Shown here one piece after another: positions 1-5,876 of a DNA stretch of 8,260 bases (positions are counted from its first letter, which is position 1; every line of letters begins with the position of its first letter). Both the position numbers and the translations under genes were made by a program. The DNA is from Candidatus Aenigmatarchaeota archaeon (GTDB lineage: Archaea; Aenigmatarchaeota; Aenigmatarchaeia; CG10238-14; SpSt-28), in contig JAGDWU010000095.1 in NCBI GenBank assembly GCA_023256115.1, forward strand, positions 1 to 8,260, written 5' to 3'. The notes below the pieces were generated by a model, which worked only from the letters and a program-made list of their open reading frames with translations, made no database searches and had not been told where the DNA came from.

Positions 1-9
1 GGATTCCTA

Positions 10-492
10 ATGAACAAAAACATAAGATTTTCTTCATTATTTGCATTAAATAAAGTTGTTATATTATTGATCTTTTTCTGGATTTTCTATACATTATCTC
101 ATGGAGCATATGAGAGTCTTCCTTATGCACTGAAGTCATTAACTCCAGAGGATATGATATTCTTAGGCTTTTTAGTTATATTTAGCGAAATAGGAATCGC
201 AATAAGTTCTGTAATGTTGATAATTAATGTTTTTAAACGTTATTACAAGAGGCAAATGAGAAGATTCATGATAATAGTAGTAATCATAGCAATTATGTTG
301 TTTTTCGTTTATTATACCAGTACTAGCGTGCACTCAGATGAAAGTAAAGCTAAAATTATTATAAACACTACACTACCTTATGTATGTGGTTCCGAACGTT
401 TTCAACCAACTATTATTAGAGTTATAATAGGCGTTAATAGCACTATAACATGGAAAAATATCTCACCATTTACCCAGAGTATATTTCTATGA
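10..492 (+). CDS. Membrane-anchored cupredoxin-like protein, N-terminal part (frameshifted)
   Basis: This reading frame of 160 codons has three predicted membrane helices, at about residues 16-34, 49-75 and 87-104. A basic loop (KRYYKRQMRR, 76-85) between helices 2 and 3 places that loop inside the cell, so the tail lies outside. The outer tail carries three N-glycosylation sequons (N119, N143, N150) and the first strands of a cupredoxin fold (TIIRVIIGVNSTITWKN, then SPFTQS). The frame stops at 490-492 in mid-domain, and the rest of the fold continues in the next frame down to 629. In the usual copper-binding motif SPFTH the ligand His is Gln156 here. The frame is open to the left edge, so the true start may lie upstream of the ATG at 10. 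Membrane topology and cupredoxin identity are my reading of the sequence. The role is unknown, and loss of copper binding argues against ordinary electron transfer. Confidence 0.6.
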   Translation: MNKNIRFSSLFALNKVVILLIFFWIFYTLSHGAYESLPYALKSLTPEDMIFLGFLVIFSEIGIAISSVMLIINVFKRYYKRQMRRFMIIVVIIAIMLFFVYYTSTSVHSDESKAKIIINTTLPYVCGSERFQPTIIRVIIGVNSTITWKNISPFTQSIFL

Positions 493-629
493 ACGGTTCT
501 TTCAGCTCAGGACCAATACCGCCAGGTGGCAAATGGACCTACACATTCACAAAACCTGGAATTTATAAATATCGTAATGGTTTTTATCCATGGAGCCAAG
601 GTATCGTAATCGTAGATGAGACACAATGA
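489..629 (+). pseudogene. C-terminal half of the same cupredoxin domain, shifted frame
   Basis: Forty-six codons from ATG 489 to TGA 627-629 encode the second half of a cupredoxin: NGSFSSGPIPPGGKWTYTF, then KPGIYKYRNGFYPWSQG and IVIV. This matches the family pattern of dsGpIpPGg, tyTFtkPGiYkY, a ligand loop, and a final hydrophobic strand. In a typical loop (HCTFHPWMxG) the ligands are Cys, His and Met. Here those places hold Asn, Tyr and Ser, so no type-1 copper ligand remains. One extra base near 484-486 (for example TTTT in place of TTT) would fuse this with the upstream frame as a single protein of about 206 residues. The ATG overlaps the upstream TGA as ATGA, so a separately started product is formally possible, but half a beta-sandwich is unlikely to fold alone. 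I favour a frameshift mutation or a sequencing error. Confidence 0.6.
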
Positions 630-649
630 TAAAAATTTCCATTAGGATA

Positions 650-661
650 AAAAATATTTTT
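650..661. terminator. Possible terminator: A/T palindrome after the cupredoxin
   Basis: The perfect palindrome AAAAATATTTTT lies 21 bases after the cupredoxin stop codon. Archaeal transcripts often end at T-rich runs, so it could end the upstream + strand transcript, but there is no GC stem and such runs are common in AT-rich DNA. Confidence 0.25.
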
Positions 662-669
662 ACAAGTAA

Positions 670-677
670 TTATATAA
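670..677 (+). promoter_or_regulatory. Probable TATA box for the truncated ORF at 703
   Basis: TTATATAA is centred about 29 bases before the ATG at 703. That is close to the 26-base TATA-to-start distance of archaeal promoters and would give a nearly leaderless message. No Shine-Dalgarno sequence precedes the ATG. BRE bases are not distinctive. Confidence 0.4.
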
Positions 678-702
678 TTTTGATAAAACATAGTGATAAA
701 TC

Positions 703-789
703 ATGAACATGAGTTCTGTTTTTAAAGCATTACGTATCGTTTTCTCAAAGACTAGATATCGTGCATTATTTATTATAATATTGTTTTAA
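703..789 (+). CDS. Truncated start of a membrane protein (28 codons)
   Basis: An ATG at 703 (with a second at 709) opens a frame reading MNMSSVFKALRIVF, then SKTRYRALFIIILF, and ends at TAA 787-789. It looks like the N-terminus of a longer membrane protein: a short amphipathic, basic lead, then the first residues of a hydrophobic helix that is cut off after about eight residues. It has a plausible TATA box at 670-677. Its last 17 bases overlap the end of nth on the opposite strand, and the sequence turns markedly more AT-rich at the same place. Three arginines are encoded CGT, AGA and CGT, as in the cupredoxin block and unlike the genes to the right. I read it as a gene broken at a junction. 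A real small membrane peptide is less likely, and I do not recognise the family. Confidence 0.4.
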   Translation: MNMSSVFKALRIVFSKTRYRALFIIILF

Positions 790-1423
790 ATATAACATAT
801 TTGCAAAATTTTTTTATTTTACAAATGTTGCACTTAGGATTTTTTGGTAAACAAACTGTTTGTCCAAATGCAACAAAAGTTCTGTTATATTTAATTTTTA
901 TTTCTTTTGGTAAAATTTCTTCTAAAATTTTTTCTGTTTCTTCAACTCTTTTAGTATTAACAATTCCTAACCTATTAGAAATTCTATGTACATGGGTATC
1001 TACAGCAACATATGGCAAATTATAAAGCTCATTTAAAATAACTTTTCCAACTTTATTTCCAATTCCGCTAATTTTAACAATTTCTTCTAGCTTATTAGGA
1101 ATTTTTCCATTGTATTTTTCAATTATTTCCTTTGCTGCATTTTTTAATCTTTTAGCTTTTTGTTTGTATAATCCAATATTTTTTATCAAATCTTCTATTT
1201 CATTTAAATTTGCATTTGCTAAATCTTTAAAATCTTTAAATTTAGAAAAAAATTTTGGCAAAATTTTAATTAATGTTTCATCTTTTGTTCTTGGACTTAA
1301 AATTGCAAAAACAAAAATTTTAAAAGGATTTTTATTTACAATTTCTAATTTTTTATAAATTGGTGCATTTAACTTTTTGCTTTGAATTTCCATTAACTTT
1401 AAAATTTTATTTAAATATTTCAT
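773..1423 (-). CDS. nth: Endonuclease III, DNA glycosylase/AP lyase
   Basis: This base-excision repair enzyme removes oxidised pyrimidines and nicks the abasic site. The 216-residue product has every key mark of the family; numbering below counts from the upstream TTG, so subtract 6 for the ATG start. The helix-hairpin-helix is SGIGNKVGKV with catalytic Lys130. The catalytic Asp is Asp148 in AVDTHVHR. A [4Fe-4S] cluster is bound by C197-X6-C204-X2-C207-X5-C213. The segment LSPRTKDE (49-56) replaces the bacterial LSAQATD, which is common in archaeal homologues. I chose the ATG at 1423, which overlaps the adk stop by 17 bases; the longer frame to 1441 needs a TTG start, and ATG 1393 is a shorter option. 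It is the last gene of the minus-strand train. It ends 17 bases inside the convergent truncated ORF, and no T-run follows its stop closely. Confidence 0.93.
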   Translation of the reverse strand: MKYLNKILKLMEIQSKKLNAPIYKKLEIVNKNPFKIFVFAILSPRTKDETLIKILPKFFSKFKDFKDLANANLNEIEDLIKNIGLYKQKAKRLKNAAKEIIEKYNGKIPNKLEEIVKISGIGNKVGKVILNELYNLPYVAVDTHVHRISNRLGIVNTKRVEETEKILEEILPKEIKIKYNRTFVAFGQTVCLPKNPKCNICKIKKFCKYVIFKTIL

Positions 1424-2066
1424 TAATAATTTTATCTGCAAGCTCTTCTACTGGCAAATTTAACCAAATTTCAATTATTTTTTTACCAATACATTTATAA
1501 TATTGAATTATTGGTAATGTGTGTTTTTCATATTCTTCAATTCTTTTTTCTAATGTTTCTATTGTATCATCAACTCTCTTTACCAATTTAACTTTACAAT
1601 TATCGCATAGCAAATCTTCTTTTGGCAATATTTTTGGCAGCTTATATTTTATTCCATCAATTTCTTTTTCTAAATCTAAATCATTATAACTTTTTCCACA
1701 ATTTGGACACACAAGTCTATGCTGCATTTTTTCAATTATTATTTCTTTATGAACTTTTATAAAAATTACCACATCAATAAAATCCTTTAAAATATTTGCT
1801 TCATATAAAGTTCTTGGAGAGCCATCTAAAATTAAATTTTTTTGATTTTTAATTTCGTTATAAACTATTTCGCTAACTATTTCGGTTGGAACTAATTTTC
1901 CGCTTTTTATAGATTCTTCAAAAACTTTTCTAAAATTTTCATCTTTTTTAGCTTTTTCTTTTAGAATTTCGCTAGTAGTAATAACTTTATAATTAATTCT
2001 TTTTGAAATTTCTCTAGCTAATGTTCCCTTTCCGCTTGATGGCGGGCCAATAATTGCTATTATCAT
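1407..2066 (-). CDS. adk: Adenylate kinase with zinc-finger lid (nucleoside monophosphate kinase)
   Basis: The family interconverts ATP + AMP and 2 ADP in the cytoplasm. The 219-residue protein is of the long type rather than the short trimeric archaeal form. It shows a P-loop GPPSSGKGT (7-15), GSPRT (82-86, usually GFPRT), a zinc lid with C120-X2-C123 and C154-X2-C157, and RVDD (164-167) followed by ETLEKRIEEY with Arg175. Counterparts of E. coli Arg88, Arg123, Arg156 and Arg167 are present. The AMP side is unusual. TGDMLR becomes TSEILK, so Arg36 is Lys and Gly32 is Ser. The adenine-reading Gln92 becomes Glu89. It may thus have changed monophosphate preference, so the adk name holds for family only. 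Its ATG overlaps the hel308 stop as ATGA, and its 3' end overlaps nth, which suggests translational coupling. No Shine-Dalgarno site is visible. Confidence 0.85.
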   Translation of the reverse strand: MIIAIIGPPSSGKGTLAREISKRINYKVITTSEILKEKAKKDENFRKVFEESIKSGKLVPTEIVSEIVYNEIKNQKNLILDGSPRTLYEANILKDFIDVVIFIKVHKEIIIEKMQHRLVCPNCGKSYNDLDLEKEIDGIKYKLPKILPKEDLLCDNCKVKLVKRVDDTIETLEKRIEEYEKHTLPIIQYYKCIGKKIIEIWLNLPVEELADKIINEIFK

Positions 2067-4219
2067 ATTATATCTTCATATTTAAATCCAAAATCTTTTA
2101 ATATTTTTTGATTTAACTTATTTTCATCTTCAATTATTTCTTTAACTTTTCTAGCGGTTTTTGGGCCAAGCAAAATTTCTAATGTTATTAAAGGAACTTT
2201 TTTTAAAGTCAAAATATCTTTTATTCCACTATTATAAAGCTTTCTTGCTTTAACTCTTCCAATTCCTTCTATTCTTATTAATTCTATTAATTCTTCTTTA
2301 ATTCCATATTTTATTCTTATTCTCAATTTTCTAATCTTTTTTAAAACATCTAGCTTACCAATTAGAATGCAAAGCTCTTGCATAGAATAAAGTAACCAAT
2401 CTGCATTATCTAATATAACTCTAAGCTCGCCAGGGGCAATTTTATATTTTTCAAAAATTTTTTCTTCTGTCTCTTCATTAATCCAATCTTGTAAAACTAA
2501 TGTTAATTTTAAAGTATTTAAAAAATATTCAAATTCAATGTCAAATTCTTCTGGAACTTCAAACAAAAACTTATCTTTATTTTTATAATAAATTTTTGTT
2601 AAATTTTCTATTTCACTTTCTCTTACAGAAACTAAAAATTTCATTTCAGTACAATTTGAAATTAAAGATAATAATGAAAATTCATCATGATTTGAAAATC
2701 TTTTTATTCCTTCTATTAAAATGTTTGCTGATAGCGGATCAATATAAAGCTCGCTAACTCTTTTTCCAATTCTTGTAGCTATTAATTTTTTATTTTCAAT
2801 TTTTACAAATTTCCATTCAATTAATTTTTTTAACCATTTTAAAATTTTTTCTTTTAAAAATTTCCAATTTTTTGTTTGATGATAAAAGAAAGTTTTTTTG
2901 AAAAAACTTTTTATTGATTTTAAATCGTTTGCAAAATTTGTTGCAATTAATGAAAGCAAATGAGACCTTAAAACAACATCATTTCCAATATTAGAATAAA
3001 TTTCTTCTATTTCTCCTAGCACATACTTTTTGAATAAAAATTCTTTTTCAGATTCGCTTTTTGCATATAATAATCCAAAGCCAAAATTATCATAAGGTAT
3101 TCTACCTGCTCTTCCAACCATTTGCTTTTCTTCTAAAACCGGAATATAATAACTTTTTGCTCCTTCTTTTCTTTTTAGAGAATAAATTAAAACACAAAAG
3201 CTTGGCAAATTTAATCCAAAAGCTAATGTTGTTGTTGAGATAATTAATTTTATTTTCCCCTCTTTAAATGCTTTTTCAATTAAATTTCTTTGCTTAAATA
3301 ATAAACCTGCATGATGAAATGCTGCACCCTTTTTTACTAATTCAGCCAATTCTTTGCATTGTTTTGTTGGAGTTTCAAGAACATTTAAAATTTGTTTTGA
3401 TAATTCGCTTAAATTTTCATTGACATAATATTTGGTTATTTCGCTTAACTTTTTAGCTAAGCTCTCAGCTTGCTTTCTTGTTGGGGCAAAAATTAATATT
3501 TGCTTTCCCTTATTTAAAACATATTTTACTAATCCTTCTAATTCTTCGCTTTCAATTTCAATTTCTTTATCTTTTAAAATTATTTTGTTTTTATAAAAAA
3601 CTCCTTCATAAAGTGGAATTGGTCTAAAATTTGTTTTATAGCAATTTGCATTTAACCATTTTGCTATTTCTTCAGCATTTTTTATTGTTGCGCTTAAAGC
3701 AATAATTTTTGCATTTGGTATTAAAAATTTTAACTTTGTTAATAAAAATTCAGAATTAGCACCTCTATTATAATCTGCAAGCAAATGAATTTCGTCAAAA
3801 ACAATTAATTTAATATCATAAATCCATTCTGCTTCATGTCTAATTAAAGAATCTAATTTTTCTGGAGTTGTGACAATCAAATCATAATATGCTAAATAAC
3901 TATCTGCAGAATCATAATCGCCAACGCTTAAAGCAACTTTTTTATCAAAAAATATATTTTTTAATTCTTCATATTTTTCATTTGCTAATGAAACTAAAGG
4001 TGCAATATAAACTGCTTTTGAATTTTTTTGCAATTCTTTTGCTATTGCAATTATTGCAATTAAAGTTTTTCCGCTATTTGTTGGTGCGCTTAAAACTAAA
4101 CTTTCATTTAATAATCCCTTTTCTAAAATTTCTCTTTGATAATCATATAGTTTTTCAATTTTTAATCTTTGAATATATTTTTCATCAATGTCAAAAAACT
4201 TTAAATTTTCAATGTTCAT
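2063..4219 (-). CDS. hel308: Hel308-type superfamily 2 DNA helicase
   Basis: This ATP-dependent 3'-5' helicase of the Ski2-like group acts at stalled replication forks in archaea. The 718 residues match the usual length of about 700. Visible motifs are a Q-motif (YDYQ, Gln28), Walker A APTNSGKT (45-52), Ia APLVSLANEKY (73-83), Ib TPEKL, DEIH (142-145), SAT (176-178), IV LIFAPTRKQAE, V STTTLAFGLNLPS (328-340) and VI QMVGRAGR (366-373). A winged-helix region follows at about 415-500, then a helical ratchet at about 500-640. Last comes a helix-hairpin-helix tail, EGIGRVKARKLYNSGI (651-666), which is the Hel308 signature and separates it from RNA helicases of the group. The ATG at 4219 lies within the end of dph2 (11-base overlap), and its TGA overlaps the adk start by 4 bases. 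Arginines are AGA, and I see no CGN codons. Confidence 0.93.
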   Translation of the reverse strand: MNIENLKFFDIDEKYIQRLKIEKLYDYQREILEKGLLNESLVLSAPTNSGKTLIAIIAIAKELQKNSKAVYIAPLVSLANEKYEELKNIFFDKKVALSVGDYDSADSYLAYYDLIVTTPEKLDSLIRHEAEWIYDIKLIVFDEIHLLADYNRGANSEFLLTKLKFLIPNAKIIALSATIKNAEEIAKWLNANCYKTNFRPIPLYEGVFYKNKIILKDKEIEIESEELEGLVKYVLNKGKQILIFAPTRKQAESLAKKLSEITKYYVNENLSELSKQILNVLETPTKQCKELAELVKKGAAFHHAGLLFKQRNLIEKAFKEGKIKLIISTTTLAFGLNLPSFCVLIYSLKRKEGAKSYYIPVLEEKQMVGRAGRIPYDNFGFGLLYAKSESEKEFLFKKYVLGEIEEIYSNIGNDVVLRSHLLSLIATNFANDLKSIKSFFKKTFFYHQTKNWKFLKEKILKWLKKLIEWKFVKIENKKLIATRIGKRVSELYIDPLSANILIEGIKRFSNHDEFSLLSLISNCTEMKFLVSVRESEIENLTKIYYKNKDKFLFEVPEEFDIEFEYFLNTLKLTLVLQDWINEETEEKIFEKYKIAPGELRVILDNADWLLYSMQELCILIGKLDVLKKIRKLRIRIKYGIKEELIELIRIEGIGRVKARKLYNSGIKDILTLKKVPLITLEILLGPKTARKVKEIIEDENKLNQKILKDFGFKYEDII

Positions 4220-5150
4220 AAATTTTTTTGTATTTCATCAAATCTATGAAATTTATAAATGGAATTTTAAATTTTTCAATATCATCAAAAATTCTCGGGC
4301 AAGCAATATTTATTAAACAATCAACTTCAATTCCAATTAAATTTTCTTGATTAATTTCGTCCATAGCAAAAATATAACATTTTTTTCCCAATTTTTCTAA
4401 TGTTTTTTTAACTTTAAATGGGTCAAAAAATATTTGACCTTTTTTTGAACTAACAACAATTCCAACTTCTTTTGCCTCTTCAAATTTAGAATAGTTCCAT
4501 GCAATTATTTTTCTATATTTTTCTCTTAAAAAGCTAATATCTTTTATTTCTTGTTTTTCTAAATCTAAAAAATAAATTGGTTTTTCAGTATTTAAAATTA
4601 AAGCTAGCGGATAAAAAGTCCCTTCGCTAATGACTAAAAAAGCATCTACTTTATCTTCAATAACTTTAGCAGCTGAAATATTACAACCTAAGATTTGAGC
4701 TTCATATTCTAATGTTTTTGCTTTATATACTTCAAATCCTAAATCTTTCAACTTTTTTTCAACAATATCAACATATTTAATATATTGCAAGCTTGTAACA
4801 ATTCCAATTTTTTTATGTTTTATTTTATATAATTCTTCATCAATTTTCAATTCCTTTGGTTCTAAAATGTAATGAACATAATAAATTGGAACTTTTGATT
4901 TTACTCCAAAATCAGCATGAGCTATATGAATTATTGCTTCACATCCAAATCTTAAAGCTTCTTCATCTCTAACATCACAAGCTCCATATGTAGGTTGAAC
5001 CCAAGCTATCGCTTCTATATTATTAGAAGCAAAAAAATCGCAAATTTCTTTTAATTTCGGTTTTAAACCTTCTGCAATTTGTATTAATACTTTTTTTACA
5101 TTTTTGTTTTTTAATTCTTCAATTATTTCTTTTAATTCTTTGGTTTGCAT
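4209..5150 (-). CDS. dph2: Diphthamide biosynthesis enzyme Dph2
   Basis: Dph2 makes the first step of diphthamide on elongation factor EF-2. It uses a [4Fe-4S] cluster to cleave S-adenosylmethionine in a non-classical way and moves the 3-amino-3-carboxypropyl group to a histidine. In archaea it works as a homodimer. The 313 residues carry three cysteines spaced like the cluster ligands of the Pyrococcus enzyme (59, 163, 287): Cys58 in TYGACDVRDEEA, Cys156 in ILGCNISAA and Cys284 in NIACPRIFDD. Other family segments are IQIAEGLKPKL (23-33), IHIAHADFGV (74-83) and ISEGTFYPLAL (174-184). The ATG at 5150 follows a 42-base pyrimidine-rich gap after the DUF218 gene. The last codons overlap hel308. 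Presence of dph2 is itself an archaeal (or eukaryotic) mark. Confidence 0.92.
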   Translation of the reverse strand: MQTKELKEIIEELKNKNVKKVLIQIAEGLKPKLKEICDFFASNNIEAIAWVQPTYGACDVRDEEALRFGCEAIIHIAHADFGVKSKVPIYYVHYILEPKELKIDEELYKIKHKKIGIVTSLQYIKYVDIVEKKLKDLGFEVYKAKTLEYEAQILGCNISAAKVIEDKVDAFLVISEGTFYPLALILNTEKPIYFLDLEKQEIKDISFLREKYRKIIAWNYSKFEEAKEVGIVVSSKKGQIFFDPFKVKKTLEKLGKKCYIFAMDEINQENLIGIEVDCLINIACPRIFDDIEKFKIPFINFIDLMKYKKIYEH

Positions 5151-5192
5151 AATGTTTTAGAAAAATTGAAGAAAAAGAATATCTAAAAAATG
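5151..5192 (-). terminator. Pyrimidine-rich gap between the DUF218 gene and dph2
   Basis: Read on the minus strand, the spacer begins with TTTTTT, then TTCTTTTTCTTC and TTTTTCT. Such T-rich tracts can end archaeal transcription, so part of the upstream message may stop here. A weak TATA-like stretch (TTTAGATAT, about 5178-5186) could restart dph2. Both readings are tentative. Confidence 0.3.
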
Positions 5193-5714
5193 TTACTTTC
5201 TGAGCAATCTAACCATTGGGTTACGCCTTTCTGGTACCAAATAATTGTCTCTTCCAGGAATTAAATATTTTTCTGTTAAAGAAATAGGATATGCTATAAC
5301 TTCATATATAACGTTTTTAATCAAATCTTTTACGTTTTTTAAATATTTTACAATTACATAATTAAGCTCAACCTCTAATTCATAATCAAAAATGGATTTT
5401 GTTCTTCCATAGTGAATTTCATCTGTAACTATGTAAGCTTCTCGAGTATTTAATTTTTCGATTAATGGTTTCACTTCTAAAGCATTTTCTACTGTTGTCC
5501 TTGATTTGCTTAGGACAATAAAATCTGAGTTAAATCTTTTTGCATATTTTTTAGCAGCGTTAATATATTTTTTTAATTCTTTATCTTTTTCGACATCATA
5601 ACCTACGAAGCAAATTAAAGCATTTTCTAATTCTTTTGCTAAATATAATGCTCCTAGAATTCTTTTTCTTCCCCTTTCCCCACCGGCGCCAGGAATTATT
5701 ATTAATCTTTCCAT
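5193..5714 (-). CDS. DUF218/YdcF-like domain protein
   Basis: This soluble protein of 173 residues has no signal peptide or membrane segment. It resembles the DUF218 fold (YdcF, SanA and ElyC families). After an initial strand LIIIPGAGGERGRKR (4-18) comes a helix, then the family's S-x-T-x-E-N-A motif as SRTTVENA (71-78). A VTxxxHxxR motif follows as VTDEIHYGR (96-104). Many DUF218 proteins are bacterial membrane proteins linked to envelope synthesis, and YdcF binds S-adenosylmethionine, but no reaction is established for most members. This stand-alone cytoplasmic version is best called unknown. The ATG at 5714 lies 24 bases past the mature tRNA-Lys end on the same strand, so the two may share a transcript. 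The tail PERRNPMVRLLRK is basic. Confidence 0.65.
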   Translation of the reverse strand: MERLIIIPGAGGERGRKRILGALYLAKELENALICFVGYDVEKDKELKKYINAAKKYAKRFNSDFIVLSKSRTTVENALEVKPLIEKLNTREAYIVTDEIHYGRTKSIFDYELEVELNYVIVKYLKNVKDLIKNVIYEVIAYPISLTEKYLIPGRDNYLVPERRNPMVRLLRK

Positions 5715-5737
5715 AACCTATATATTTTTTAAATATT

Positions 5738-5876
<139 letters not shown>

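Noticed and set aside
469..492. Programmed -1 frameshift in the cupredoxin gene
   Set aside because: The codons before the stop (AGT ATA TTT CTA) do not form a slippery heptamer and no stable stem follows. A missing base explains the data more simply.
801..1358. Plus-strand open frames inside nth, and similar ones inside hel308 (2500-2757, 3061-3243, 3889-4221)
   Set aside because: They are low-complexity Leu/Phe/Ile readings of the opposite strand of clearly conserved genes, with no family signature.
1424..1441. Longer nth start at 1441
   Set aside because: That start is TTG, and the added six residues match nothing in the family. ATG 1423 gives a normal length and a short overlap with adk.
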